From contig NC_083677.1 of assembly GCF_030384665.1 (NCBI RefSeq), forward strand, positions 558,001-622,000: a stretch of 64,000 nt of DNA, read 5' to 3'. The position numbers and the translations under genes are program-made. The DNA comes from Lodderomyces elongisporus. Its lineage: Eukaryota; Ascomycota; Pichiomycetes; Serinales; Debaryomycetaceae. Positions 35,073-47,969 of this stretch are shown here, in pieces. Each line of letters opens with the position of its first letter. Position 1 is the stretch's first letter. The notes beneath the pieces are model-generated. The model saw only the letters and a list, made by a program, of their open reading frames with translations. It did no database searches and was not told the DNA's origin.

Positions 35073-36773
35073 ATGATTTCGGCAGCCACCTCAATTACAA
35101 CAAGCAGTACTGCCATCACACCCAATACATCTCACCAGCTTCCACATCAACATCAACATCAGCATCAGCACCAGCTTCTGCACCAGCATCTGCTCCTGTA
35201 TCTGCAAACTACTAACCAAAAAAACTTAAACCTGCACATTTCCTCAACAGACTTATACCCCAACAATTTAGAAGCATTACAGTTGGTACCACACCTGGAA
35301 CCATATCTGGCACCACAACTTGCAACTCAACTTGCAACACCAGTACAAAATACTCCTCCTCCACTACAATTAAACTACCCAATCAACCCCACACACACGA
35401 TAACAGGCTTGTCACAAACAAGCAACACACCAGCAGTATACACTTCTCCACCTCATCTAGGTGGTCTGCACAGCATGTCTCATGCAATGGCACAATCTCC
35501 AGATTTTGAAAGTCGACTGGCGAGAATTTCAAATAAGAACACCAAGAGCAGTATAGAAAAACCTGACACCGGTGCTACTTACGACAGCTCTAACTCATCA
35601 ACTGAATATAAAGAAAGTGGCCAACCAAATCAAATGGAACACGAATCCACCAAAGAACCTCAAGAAAGGAAAGGAAATGGAGAAGGAGAAGGAGAAGGAA
35701 TAGGAGAAGGATCAGCAGTAGCCAACTCCACTCATGGTGGTGGTGGTGGTGGTAGCGGCGGCAGCAGCGGCAGCAAAAAGAATATCCCAGTTGAACTTAC
35801 TGCTTTTGGTACCACACCATCAGGAAAACCCAGATTATTTGTTTGTCAAGTATGTACCAGAGCTTTTGCCAGATTGGAGCATTTACGAAGACACGAACGA
35901 TCGCACACAAAAGAAAAACCATTTGCCTGTGGAGTATGCCAACGCAAATTTAGTCGACGGGATTTGCTATTACGGCACGCCCAAAAACTTCACGCAGGAT
36001 GCACCGATGCCATCACAAGGTTAAGAAAGAAATCACTAAAACCATTGGATGGCGAAGACGGAGGTGAATATGCAGGAGGAAATGGAGAATACGAGGACGA
36101 AGAAGAAGAAGATGTATATGAAAAGGAATCCGTACTAGAAGCCGAAGAGGCAGCTTTAAAGGCCAGGGCCAAATTGAAAAGAGAAGAAGCAACGGCAGTG
36201 GAATTCAACCTCGAATTATTTGATAAGGCTAAGCCTAGTAATGGAAAAGTGAAAAAGGCAAAAAGAAATACGGGCACAGGCACAGGCACAGGCACAAACT
36301 CCGGTGCCAATGCAAACACTACTTTATCAGCATCTTCTTCATCCTCTGGAGTGCCAACTAGGAAAAGCTCTAATGCAGCCCTACTACAAAAGAAACGCGG
36401 AAGAAAGAAGCTCGAAGAAACTATGGCCACAGGTATGAGTGTTAGCTCAACGCGACTTCGAAGAGGCGCTTCGTTTTCGGCACAATCCGGTGCAAACTAT
36501 GCAATCAATGTTCCAGAGTTTAATGACTTGTACCCAAACACTGATAACGTCGAGTTTTCTACACCACAGCTAATGCCCTCAACAAATGCTGATGAACTCA
36601 ATTGGTTGAATAACATTTCCGCAATACCTGGTTTATCCGATGATCTGCGATTCAATGAACTCATGCGTCAAGGATCAATCACTTCAGGAATAAACAATTA
36701 CCCTGGTCCGCCAGTCAATGTGAGCCAACACGGCTCGTTCTCACACCCATCATTTACCAACATTCCTCAACAA

Positions 36774-36808
<35 letters not shown>

Positions 36809-37011
36809 ACAGTTGCAACAACCAAGAACAGATAGTATAGCAAGTCTCAATTCTCATTTCGATGGGCTTGGACATGGACATGGACATGGACATGGATTCA
36901 ACACTGGCCATGGACCCAATATTGGACCCAATACTTTTATGATGCCCACTGTTACTTTGACAAATCAGGAGATCCAAAATGGGGTCACTGCTCATCAAAA
37001 AATGCTTCAGC

Positions 37012-37042
<31 letters not shown>

Positions 37043-40000
37043 GCAGCAGCAGCAACAGCATCAACAGCATCAACACCAACAACATCAACAATCTTTTCAG
37101 AGTCAAAATGAACCACTACATCACGGTATACAATCATTTGCAAATAACAGTCAGTCACAAATTAATAACCCAAACAACCCAAATATTCCCGATGGACAAT
37201 TTGAGATTCCTGGCTATTCCTTCTATGATATGCCTGATTATATGCTTGATGCTCAAATGATGAATGAAATTCCTGCTCACCTTCGTGTACTAAATCCTAT
37301 CAAGCAAGAACCCGACGAAGACCTAGCATCAGCCTCTCAAGAACCTCTTCGGCAAACAGATATGGACTTAAATTTCTTGAATGACATGGACAATCTCACT
37401 CATGAATATGATGTCAATGCCAAATTTACCGCAGGTGGCTACTCTTTTTACGGCGATAGTATCTCAACATATTCTTCTGGTATCGATACAAACTCTCCGG
37501 GATTTGTGAAATCTCCTCCTAGACCAAGCCCCTTGGGTGTCACCAGTACCACGATTGATCAGATGCGTATTGACTCAGTTGGCTCACCACATCAAGCAAT
37601 TGCTTCAGACCAACCATCTACTTGGAAAGCACCAATAAACTATACAAGAAACAAACTATTTACAAATAGGATGAGACATTTGGTCAATAAAGCACTAAAC
37701 AAGTACCCGATAAATGGTATAACCACCCCTGCAATTCCTTCTAATGAAAAGCTAGAATCATATTTATCAACTTTTGTCAAGGACTTTTTAACACATTTTC
37801 CATTTATCCATGTTTCCAAATTGAATGAGTATGAAATCATGAGCATGACTTCGAATGAATTAGACGATAATGAAAGTGCTCGGGTTTGTCTCCCCTTGTT
37901 GGTGGCAACCATTGGAGCCTTGATTGCAAACAACAAAAACGATTCTGAACATTTATACGAAGCATCAAGACGAACAATTCACATTTATTTGGAAAGCAGG
38001 AAAAATATCGTTAATCTGAAAAAACCTTCATTTTTTTCGGCGAATCCTTTATGGCTTATCCAATCATTGACGCTATCAGTCATTTACGGTTTATTTTCGG
38101 AAAACATCAATAACGTTTATATTGTCATGCGACAATTGAATGCATTGAACTCGTTGGTCAAGACTTCTATAAAAGATAAGCATGAGCTCTTGTTCTCAAT
38201 CCATGGTGAAGACGAGGTGATTTACAAGACATTAACATCGGAAGACCGTGAATCTTTTGGTCATGGCAACGCCAGTGACAACGGCAATGGTGGTGTTGAT
38301 AGCAGAGGTGGTGCTCACTCTCTTTTTACAAACTTACATCAAGATGAAATGAAATTTAAAAACCAGATTAATTTGCAATCGCAGAATCGTATCGTATTCT
38401 TAATCTACCGGTTGACGAGTTTTTTGTTTATGATGTACAATGTTCCCTTGACATTATCGGTCAACGACTTGCATCAATTAGCCATTGCTGATAAAACAGA
38501 TGAATACTTGTGGAATTTTAAAAGTTTTCAAGAGTTTCAAGAAGCATGTCAAGATCATCAAAACGAACATGAAACAATAAGTTTCTACATTAACCGTCGC
38601 AAAATTATCAGATATAAGGAATTGCTTCTAAAAATTGCCAAAAATGCTAACCCCGAGAAACCACCATCACCAGATTTAGACACCTACATCAAGGAAAATT
38701 TGCAAAGCTTGAGTCAATTTGGTTATGTTTGCCTTGTCCATGGTTTTTACGAAATTATGCTGTACAAAGAATTGAAAAAAATCAACCTGTTTAAAGTTTT
38801 AAATGAGGTATCTGAATGTTTCCCACTTCCCATTGGTGTTGGTATGTTTGGTACGGAAGATTATGCACGATTGGATTATGCAATGTTGGTCAATTATACC
38901 AAACTCTCCACAGTGTTTGATCTTGGCGCAATTAAGACATTTAGTTGGTTAGCCAATTACGACGAAATGGTGGGTGCGTTTGGTAATATCTTGAATTCTG
39001 GAAATCCCGAGGGTCCGCAAAATACACTTGATAATGTGAATTATTTGCAAACGCTTGACTCTGCATTGATCATTTTGAAACTTTCTTTGTTCAAGGCTAA
39101 AGTTATTAAAGGCGATGAAGTTGATTCTAATCGTGAACATGGTCACCAATACAATCAAAATCAAAATCAAAATCAAAATCAAAATCAAAATCGATATCGC
39201 CATCAATCTCACCAAAACAGTCACCATCACCCTGTATTGTTCTCATCAAATGCTTCTGGACAGTCTAACAATGACCTCTTCAGCACTGACTTTGGATACT
39301 TGGATAACAATTCAAACTCCGAAAACAATGTTCAGCAAAGTCCACAAACTGACACACGACACAATTCAAAGTTGATTGCACGTCAGTTTGAAGAAATGAT
39401 GCATTTAGTGGTCACTGATGAGTTTGTGCCAACAACAAATCTCATTCATTCTCAAATGTTATTTCATGTCTTTTCGATATTGGGTATTGTTTCTATCATT
39501 CTCTTGAAAAAACGCATGGATCATGAGATGGGTATAAACATTGATGAAAATGAAGACAATAAGGATCTACTTGCTGAAATGAATGGCAAGTTTCTTGCAA
39601 TTGTGTCTTTATTGGACAAGGTCAAGCATAACTTACAAGTAAAATTCCAAGCACTTGCTGGTGACCCTCGAGCTATCCACAGCAATGGCAATAGCAACAG
39701 CATAATGTTGGGCGACGCGGGCGTCGCTCAGTACAGCAATAGCAATAGCAATAACAATAACAATGGTTTAATGGCAGGGATGTTAGGAGCACAAGGACCA
39801 AGTACGTTAAATAAATTTGAAGACAACAATAATTTTACAAGCTTGTATCTATTCAATGGAATAGAGGGAAATGCAAACTCAGCTTTCCCAGCAGCAACAC
39901 CAAATCATGGTAGCAACGACAACAATGGTGAAAATGGCAACAACCATGCTATGGGTATGAATGCAAACACTGGCTATGATTTAGAAAAGACATTGTACAT

Positions 40001-40136
40001 TTTGAAAATTGGTGAGACCTTGTTGTATTACATGTACGATACTAATTTTCAAGTTTCCGTGTTCAAGAAGTTGGCTGATAATTTGTCACAAATTAGAAAA
40101 TACATAATAGACAATGAGTCGTTTTTATTGAATTAA
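35073..40136 (+). CDS. C2H2 zinc-finger transcription factor with fungal regulatory domain (Adr1/Rsf2-Zms1 type)
   Basis: This 1687-residue protein has two adjacent C2H2 fingers at about residues 256-307 ([23 protein letters not shown], then [24 protein letters not shown]). The paired-finger spacing and the [13 protein letters not shown] helix are those of yeast Adr1 and Rsf2/Tda9 (Candida Zms1). A fungal-specific regulatory domain follows at about 866-1250 ([10 protein letters not shown]..., then '[21 protein letters not shown]'), which fits the Rsf2/Zms1 group better than Adr1. I therefore give no symbol. Long low-complexity tracts are present: a His-Gln N-terminus, poly-Gln near 565 and 650, Gly-His repeats near 597, and Asn/Gln-Asn repeats near 1355. 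These are likely activation or assembly regions. The finger-proximal basic stretch and acidic [10 protein letters not shown] segment are typical linkers. Targets are probably carbon-source genes by family analogy only. Confidence 0.87.
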
Positions 40137-40493
40137 AATTTAAAGGGCATGAGCGGCCAACAATTATTGGAGAGTGTTTTATTGAGAATATGAAAGATTT
40201 TTTATTATTATTAGTGTGTTTCAGTAACATTGTCATATATACAACTGTAATACTATATTTATTTCCTATTTAAATTTTGACAAAATGTAGATACCAAGCC
40301 ATAAACACTCGGGTTAATCTAAACACCAGTAAATTTTATTACAAAAAGGAAAAATAAGAAAAAGGAAGACAAAAATATATTTTAGAAAATACAAATAAGA
40401 GAAATGAAAATGAACAAAATCAACGGGGAATTTCAATAATTTATAATAAAATGAGTCTAAAATAATTGAACCAAAGCTCTTTGTTAAAGCTTT
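40137..40493. other. Convergent 3' spacer between two transcription factor genes
   Basis: This 357-bp AT-rich spacer carries the 3' ends of two convergent genes. Nothing beyond A/T runs is visible. Confidence 0.6.
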
Positions 40494-43400
40494 TTATATC
40501 TTAGAGTCAAATAGCAAATCATTTAAACCAACATTGTACATAAACTCATCAAGCTGGTTCCTACCTCTCTTCCTTCTGTTGTTGCTATTGCTATTGCTAT
40601 TGTTATTACCATCATCATTACCATTATTCGATCCAAACACATTGTCACCGCTGGTCTTGCCCTTCTTGAATGGTGATGTCGATGACTCTGCTTCATTGTT
40701 GAAATGTGCATTCTGATTCCAAGAAGATACACTATTGTCTGCTGTAACGCCAATACCACCACCAAAACCAATACCACTGCCGCTGTTGTTACTATGATTG
40801 ATGTTGTTATTACCATTGTTGTTGTTGTTACTACCATAATTTTGCATATTAGCATAAATGGCATCGATATTTTGTGAGCTTCGCAGCAGATTGTCTCGAT
40901 AATAGGTATTGCTATAGTTTTGGCTATCTGTAGGTGACGGCTGAAGCTGTGACTGTAAAAAAGTATTAAACTCGTTGCTCGACATTTCGGGAACATGAAG
41001 ACCAAAAGAATCTATAAAACTGTCATAGTCCTTATTGAAATTATAGAGATCAACTAAAGGATCAGAAACGGTGTCGCCTATGGAGTTTATGGTGTTTATG
41101 CCGTTTGCACCGTTTGCACCGTTTGTAGCGCTTTGGGTGCTAATTCTGTTGCTCTTCTGATTGTATAATAATGTGTTATCATTGGTAGTGGTGGCACTCT
41201 CGCGCTCGTTCGATATAGTACTTGTGATGTTGGAGTAAGTGGTGTTAGTGGAATTAGCGGGAGAAAGTAACGTAGCTTTGGAATCATGAGATAATTGCCG
41301 GTATTCCTTGGATGAGCTTAATTGTCCTTTCTGATTTGAAGCATCTACTGAAATTTCATCATGTGCTGCTGCATCCTCTGTGCTCTTTTGTGTTTTTGCC
41401 AGCGACCTTCGCTTGTGTGATTTATTACTTCCTGCTCTTGCATCTGCTCCTTCTCCTGCTCCCGCAGAAGTCTTTGATTTCTTAACATCTATTTTGTGAC
41501 CATTTGCATCCATTTTGAACTTTAACATCAAAGCATCCTGCATCTTTTCAACAATCAAATAAAACCTATTGGACATTGGGTTTACTCTTGAGAAATAGCA
41601 AAAAATTGTTTTGGAAGAATTCAAAAGCTTCATCAATTTCTCTGTAGTGAAACCTTCATCGTCGATATATTTGTTCAACTCCACACAGAGCACTGTAAGA
41701 CCAATAATCAATGAGGCCATAAATAAGCAATGTACAAGCGCGTAGGTCTCAACCCTATTATTCATCAGTTTGATATAATCAATGTAGCATTCCAGAAACT
41801 GAATAATCAAACTAGAAGCCTTTACTGTGGCTTTGGTAAAATTGCACATGGCAATTTCCTGTCGGTTCTTGGGCCTTTTCAAGGTTATTTTCCCCTTTTT
41901 ATCTTTGAATATGACATACATGTAAAATGGTCGCGATAATAATGTGATGGCATACAATTGGGATAAATGAATCATTAGCAAAGGAAGTTTCAAATCCTCT
42001 TTGCCGTGAGCCCAGTTGTCTTGGTATTTTGTTTGAGTTTCTCCACTTCCTGTTTTTGTTCCCATCTCTGCGCCCATCTCGGTTCCATTTTTTTTATTAG
42101 GTACAGCAGAAAGCACTTTATCAACCTGTAGTGATTCTGGGAGCTGCATTGACCAAAGTTTTACTTCAATCGCAACTCTTTCAGCTTTGTACGAGTTAAT
42201 TATACCATCCAAGTAGAAACTTCGAATAGCTCGGCCAATAATCTTTGCCAATTTGCAAGTTTCAAAGAGTGCCTTCATGTGGATATCTTCTATTATGTTG
42301 CCATCCTTATCCTTTTCATATATATCCTCACTTGAAAAGTCATCCCAATCACAGTCGTCAATAATCAATGGTCTTCCTAGTAATACAGACATTATACGAT
42401 CGAGTACATATAAGCTTTTAAACAATTTCCTCCTGTGTCGTGTGTATTGCGGGTCCTTAAATGACTCATTGATGTACTTTCTATGCAACCCTAATGCTTG
42501 TGCATTTCTAATAGAGAGTCCCAACATCAACCATGCGCTGTTTCTTTGCTGCTTTGTTTGGTAGTAGTAAGTGGCCAAACAGAATGCTTCAGTAATCCAC
42601 AATTTCCCTATATTCATATATTTCTTAGTCAAGTAGATTCCATATTCGAAATATGCAGATGATTTCATTTGTGGTGATTGCAATTTGTATATAATGGGAT
42701 GTTTGGCGATTTCGGCATAAAGAAGTCCCACTCCTATGGTGAGATTGATGATTGCAATCTGGTCAATCGAGCATGCCGCGTAATTGGTGTATATGGGAAC
42801 AATAATGTTTTTTTCATACAGTTTGGGGTCAAAAATGTAGCAATTGACATTAACATTGACCGAGAATATCTCCAAAATATGTTTTAGAGTTTCTCTATTG
42901 GGTAACGGAACTTGAACAATCTCTTGAAAGTCGTCAGCCTCGTCAAATACTTCAAATGAGTCCAGCTCTATAGTAAAAGATGATTCGCCAATGAGTTGTT
43001 TAAAAATGTTGCGGCATTCGAATAAAAATGACAAAGGTGATGATTCACCAACATAACGTAGGTTGCCGCCAGAGTCGTACAAGGCTCTTGGGGTATTAAC
43101 ACTTGCTGGTACAGATGACCTATCTGTTTGCGAGAGTGGCGTTGAGTCAGTATTGGATGAATAATCAGTATTTTGGCACGGATTAGCCTCGTGTTTAAAA
43201 GCTGGGCCATGTTTTTGTCTCTTTGTATTAACTTTGGCTTCATGATCAGTTGCTTGTCCTGCTTTTTGCTTTCGTTCCTGCCCCAGTTCAGCTTCTGTAC
43301 TTGTTTCATTTGAGTGCAAATTGTCTTTAAAAGTTGTTGTGTCTTTAGCATTGAAATCTTTTTTCAAGTGACATTCAGTAGACTCATGATCTTTTGATTT

Positions 43401-43835
43401 TTGTACCTCTTTCTCTGTATTTGCTATTCCTTCCGCCAATACCTCTGGTCCTGACCCTGATCCTGATCCTGACCCAGATCCTGGTCCTGATCCTGGTCCT
43501 GACTCTGATGCAGTACTGCCATCGTCATTGTTGTCAATATCATCCTGTTGGCCTGCTACACTACCGTCGACTTTGTGCAAGGGGAAAATTGTTAATGGCT
43601 GGAAATGTATTGGGATCTTGCTCTTTTGATTCAACAACTTTAGGGTGTCCTTGTCAAAATGGCCATCATTCTTGAATGGTTTGTGAACAAAAGTGTGGGA
43701 CGAGTGTTGCTTTGAAGTGTTCTTGTTTTTTTTGTTGTTGTTTTGTTTAGTAGTACTAGTACTAGAAGTGTTATCAAAGCTATTGCCATTTTTGTTGCTA
43801 TTGCGGTTATTGTTTGTGGTGGTGTCACTGTTATT

Positions 43836-43866
<31 letters not shown>

Positions 43867-44141
43867 CTGTTGTTGTTGTTGCTGTTGTTGTTGTTGCTGT
43901 TGTTGTTGTTGCTGTTGTTGTTGTTGCTGATATCATCTGTAGACTCTACTCTTGGTTTAATAGTTCTTTTCTTATTCTTTCTTCTAATAGTTCGTCGATC
44001 TACTATACTGAATTGGCATTCGATATCCTTTTTTGTGCATAGCTCGCATGGAGCTTGTCCGCTGCATTTGAACTTTCGCTTTTTGCAATAATCACATGCT
44101 TTCGAAACTTTTGTTCGTTTTTCAATCTCAAAATTCTGCAT
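40494..44141 (-). CDS. Zn(II)2Cys6 transcription factor
   Basis: This 1215-residue protein has a binuclear zinc cluster at residues 16-42: Cys16-X2-Cys19-X6-Cys26-X5-Cys32-X2-Cys35-X6-Cys42, followed by a very basic linker (RRTIRRKNKKR). A fungal-specific middle domain lies at about 415-700, with the hallmark 'WLMLGLSIRNAQALGLHRKY' and 'RRKLFKSLYVLDRIMSVLLGRPLIIDD'. Poly-Asn tracts (about 74-110, and near the C-terminus) and Ser/Gly/Pro repeats (GSGPGSGSGSG, about 215-235) are encoded by short codon repeats. It should bind CGG-containing DNA and regulate a metabolic or drug-response gene set. I do not recognise the specific orthologue. It converges with the C2H2 factor gene and has about 2.5 kb of upstream DNA. 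Confidence 0.9.
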
Positions 44142-44740
44142 TTTCTTTTGGAAGGTATCTTATCATTAAGAATGAGGTGGAGGTGTAGGTGGAGGTGAGG
44201 AGTGAAGGATAACAAAGTGGGTGAATTTTTGTAAAAAGGTTCAAGGAGTTGTACTAAATACTAAATGAATTAGAAAGAGGTAAACGAAAGGAGATAATAA
44301 GAAACCAAAAAACTAGAAACCAAAAAAAAAGAAAGAAGCCAAAAAAAAAAAAACCTCAATTCACAATGGTATGAAATGGAAAAGAAATTGCTGATTTACT
44401 TTTAAAAAACTGGATCTTGCTCTGTAGTTGATAACCCCCTGGGCTGACCAAGATCTTTAGTGTATCTGCACGGAGATCTTGTCACAGTGGTAATAGTAGT
44501 AGTAGTAGTACTGGTAGTAGTAGTAGTAGTACTGGTAGCAGCAGTGTGTCTACTATTTTACAAGTCTGGATACGGATATATATCCCTCATAATATTTACC
44601 CGTACAGAAAAACTTCCCAATTTGGAAACCATTTTTTTTTTCCTTTTTGTTCAAATTCCATGTAGTCAGAAAACAACTAAACAAAAGGAAGAATAGAATA
44701 AAATATTGATAAACAATTGAAAATAGGCAACTGTTTAAGG

Positions 44741-44788
44741 ATGTGTCTGAGTATGTGTCTGAGTATGTGTTTGAATATGTGTTTGAGT
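44741..44788. repeat. 12-bp tandem repeat, four copies
   Basis: Four tandem copies of ATGTGTCTGAGT, the last two with C to T and G to A changes, in the upstream region of the Zn2Cys6 factor gene. Confidence 0.9.
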
Positions 44789-45665
44789 GTGAAAGAGTGA
44801 TAATTGAGTGAATGCAGAAATTTATCCGCTTTGATAAAAAAAGACATACTAGAAGCCCCAGATTATATACTGGAGTTTGATAGTGACAAAAAGCTGACAA
44901 ACCCTTCATTGACCATGTAAAACCTCCCTCCTACTTGTGAGTAACTGGTAAATCTATCTATTGTGACATGCATCGGAACAAGTCGTTCAAATCAAAGAGT
45001 ACTTGTTTGTCATGAAGTGTTTAATTGTGTAATTGTCTATATGTGCAACAGGATTATCATTCTAGTTCGCTTACGACCGTTGCCACTGGTATGAAACGTT
45101 AGCGTTGACGCCATATAAATTTATAATTATTTTTATTGCTTATTGTTGCTTATTAATTCTTATATAATTTTTTTTCTTGCTTTCTTGCTTTTGGTCTTTA
45201 GTATATTGTATTGTATGTTTACATCTCTTTTCCTATATATGATGAAGATTGTTTGAAGACCTCTTTATTGTATTGAAGAAACAAGATCATTTACAATATG
45301 ATAGAGGCTATACACTTACAAATTATATAACAGCAACAATTCTTCTTGACAAGTTTGCCATGATATTCTTTTCAATCGTTTGTGGTGATCAGTGGTAAGG
45401 GTTCAGTGTGAGAGATAAGGTACTTTGTGTGCTGTTGAGGTTGTTGTTGTTGTTGCTGTTTTTTTTTCTGTTCCCTTTTTTTTCTTTTTTTCTTTTTTTT
45501 TCCTTTTGCTGTAAGAGGTGAAAAGAAAGGAGTAGAAGGGGATTTTTCCTACCACCCCTTTATTCTTAACCCCATTCTTTCTTATTCTTCATTCCCCTTT
45601 CTACCGCTCACCAAGCACTAAAACTGTGTTTGTATATATAGATATATATATATATAGGGAGAGAG

Positions 45666-46055
45666 AGAGGTAGAAAATTCACGGAGCCGTAAAGTTGTAC
45701 ACCATAGCTCCGTTCTTCAATTGACTTTGTATGTAGAAGCCACAGTAAGAAATGCTTTTATCGATGGAATCTACCTCATAAACTAAATATATATAAGATG
45801 GTCTGTATCCTTGGAAGTCTGGAAAGTAAATATGTACGTAATGTTTCTCTAATTCATTATCCAAAAAAAAATATAAGGAAGAAGATAGAGAAAGGACTCT
45901 TTAGTGGCAACGTCATATAATAATGTCTTGAAGAATTATGGCAATCGTGATAAGAAAATACCAAAAAATGTTTTACAGTATCATATAAACAATTGGGTAT
46001 TTGTTTAGATCCACAACATGGACACTTTGCCACAATTGCATCAAATCTTCATCAA
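45666..46055 (-). pseudogene. Possible disrupted or spliced small gene (uncertain)
   Basis: Two stretches with protein-like composition lie in different minus-strand frames. The upstream one (about 46055-45858, no ATG at its start) encodes 'RFDAIVAKCPCCGSKQIPNCLYD...' with a CPCCG zinc-ribbon-like motif. The downstream one (ending at 45679) encodes 'HYVHIYFPDFQGYRPSYIYLVYEVDS...YNFTAP'. They overlap at a run of nine T on that strand, where a one-base length change would join them. No canonical intron links them. It could be a decayed gene, a gene with a sequencing error in the T run, or chance. I recognise no family. Confidence 0.22.
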
Positions 46056-46629
46056 GAAGTTATTGTTGTTGTTGTTGTTGTTGTTGTTGTCTTCTTTGGT
46101 CTTCTTTGGTCTTCTTTGGTTGAATGATTAGTGGACATTCTATCTGAAATTGATTGCAATCAAAACTCTTTTCGGAAAGTCGGGATATATTTGCCGACTT
46201 TTGTGGTTTATATTTCCTTCTCCTTTTCCTTTTCCTTTTTCTTTTTTTGTGTGTGTGTGTGTGTACCTCACATATTACACAAGATTACTAAGCAATTCCT
46301 ATTCAAGACCTGCCAAAACCAGCAACTGTGGGACATCAATAACGAAAACAGGAATAGGGGAAGGAGAAGGAGAAGAAGGAGGGGAAGAAAGAGAGGGAGG
46401 TATAAATATATCAGATAAAGTGCACTCCACAATCTTTTTGTTGTTATCCCTGTCATTCTTTCTTTCCTCCTACTCCTCCCACATACACACTCCCCCCCTC
46501 CCCAACTTCTGCTCCACAGATCCACCATTCTCTCAATTGAGTCTGATTTGAATCAACATCAAAAAAAAAAAAGAGAACAAAAAAAAAAGAAACATTTTCA
46601 AGCATAACAACTCCAAATTGCAATTTCAA

Positions 46630-47286
46630 ATGTCCTTACCAATCAAATTATACACTTTTGGCACTCCAAATGGACACAAGGTTAGTGTCTTTTTGGAAGT
46701 CTTGGGTTTGAAATACGAAACCCATAAAGTTGACATTACCAAAAACGAAAGCAAACTGGACTGGTTTGAGAAATTGAACCCTAATGGACGTATTCCAACA
46801 ATCATTGATCCAAACTTCAAAGGAGTCGAAGGCGGATTGGTTTTGAGTCAAACTGGTGCAATATTACAATACCTCGCAGACACTTATGACAAAGAACACA
46901 AGTTTAGCTATCCAGCAGGCACCGCTGAATACTACAAGACTTTGGAGTACTTGATATTCCAGGTGTCGGAGAATGGTCCTATCCAAGGACAGGCTAACCA
47001 TTTTGCAGTGTTTGCCAAGGAAAAAGTGCCATATGGTATCAATAGATACATTACAGATACAAAGAGAATATATGGTGTCTACGAAGACATCTTGAGCAGA
47101 AACAAGGCCAATGATTCTAAATACTTGGTTGGTGATAGATACACCGTTGCTGATTTTGCTTTGTTCACATGGACAGGTGCATTGAAACTACTTGAGATTG
47201 ACATTAACCAATGGCCGTTATTGACTAAATGGTATACTCAATTGGCCAAGGTACCAGGTGTAGAGAAAGGTAACTCGGTACCATAA
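46630..47286 (+). CDS. Glutathione S-transferase-like protein, first tandem copy
   Basis: This 218-residue protein is a GST of the fungal Ure2/Gst2-like type. The thioredoxin-like N-terminal domain (LYTFGTPNGHKVSVFLEVLGLKYE, NPNGRIPTI, then the glutathione-binding LSQTGAILQYLAD) spans about 4-85. The all-helical C-terminal domain (95-218) contains the conserved YLVGDRYTVADFALFTW motif, where the Asp is the N-capping residue of helix 6. It probably conjugates or reduces glutathione adducts in the cytosol. The frame extends four codons upstream to a TTG, so the ATG at 46630 is chosen. Codons 60-177 are nearly identical to those of the next gene, while both ends diverge. Codon 43 is CTG where the paralogue has Glu, so a Ser reading is more natural there than Leu. 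Confidence 0.93.
   Translation: MSLPIKLYTFGTPNGHKVSVFLEVLGLKYETHKVDITKNESKLDWFEKLNPNGRIPTIIDPNFKGVEGGLVLSQTGAILQYLADTYDKEHKFSYPAGTAEYYKTLEYLIFQVSENGPIQGQANHFAVFAKEKVPYGINRYITDTKRIYGVYEDILSRNKANDSKYLVGDRYTVADFALFTWTGALKLLEIDINQWPLLTKWYTQLAKVPGVEKGNSVP
46807..47160 (+). repeat. Gene-converted segment, copy 1 (pairs with 48150-48503)
   Basis: This 354-bp segment of the first GST gene matches 48150-48503 with 17 differences by my count (about 95%) and no gap. Sequence on either side, including coding sequence, diverges sharply. See the paired finding. Confidence 0.9.
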
Positions 47287-47969
47287 TAGGTTTAATACCA
47301 TTTCGAAGCATCAATTGCTTTACTGAAAGCAACGAATGTATAGTTTGAATAACAACCAAAATAAATTAAATAAAAAATAAATGAATGAATTAAAGAAAAT
47401 AAAAAAAAAATTAAAACCTTGCTTTATTGTGGTTTAATATTTCGTAAAACATCCACTCAATTGCGTAGTCCGCTAATTCACCTCCAATTTTTCATTCCCC
47501 CTACCTACCTCCCTCCATACCTTAAAGTTCAACCCCATTCCTTTTTATCCCATTAATCCTCTGTATTAAAAATGTATGAATAAATATATGAGTGGAAAGT
47601 GTTGCTGGCACTATAGGCACCAGGTTCATAGTGATTACAAATCAGCAAAGAGATTAAAGTGGGAATAATAGAAGCCACAGTGCCAAAACAATGCAATCAC
47701 ATTGTATATAAGAAAATGAGTAAACAAAAAAAAAAAAAATAAAGGGGGCAGTGGGGGAAGGTTCCCCATTTATATCTATATGTCAAGAGCTCTTGTATAG
47801 CTATATATGTATATCTACAGTATATATAACCGCCTATTTCTAAGCATATAGGAGCTCCTAAATTGACATGGGCATCTCCAATATATTGAATCTATCCATT
47901 AATCAGCTTTTCATTTACTGGTATCACCAGTAAATACAACATCAATTTTCTACAACTCTGTTACACACA
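47287..47969. promoter_or_regulatory. Spacer and promoter of second GST with three dyad elements
   Basis: This 683-bp spacer carries three dyad-symmetric elements ahead of the second GST gene. CAAGAGCTCTTG (47784-47795) and TAGGAGCTCCTA (47849-47860) are perfect 12-mers sharing the GAGCTC centre. A 10-bp inverted repeat, ATTTACTGGT and ACCAGTAAAT around ATC, lies at 47913-47935 and ends 34 bp before the start codon. Their centres are about 65 and 70 bp apart. The first GST gene lacks them. They may bind dimeric regulators, or the last may fold in the 5' leader. Confidence 0.6.

Larger units (their letters stand above)
44142..46629. other. Divergent intergenic region, Zn2Cys6 factor and first GST
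   Basis: It holds a degenerate GTA/ACTG repeat (44490-44540), a 12-mer tandem repeat (44741-44788), a possible disrupted small gene on the minus strand (45666-46055), three copies of CTTCTTTGGT (46091-46120) and a GT run (46250-46264). TTACTAAG at 46285-46292, 338 bp before the GST start, matches the Yap1/Cap1 oxidative-stress element TTACTAA, a sensible site for a GST gene, though alone it is weak evidence. Confidence 0.5.

Noticed and set aside
43640..44091. Open frames opposite the poly-Asn region of the Zn2Cys6 factor
   Set aside because: They encode poly-Val/Leu/Thr from the antisense of AAC repeats.
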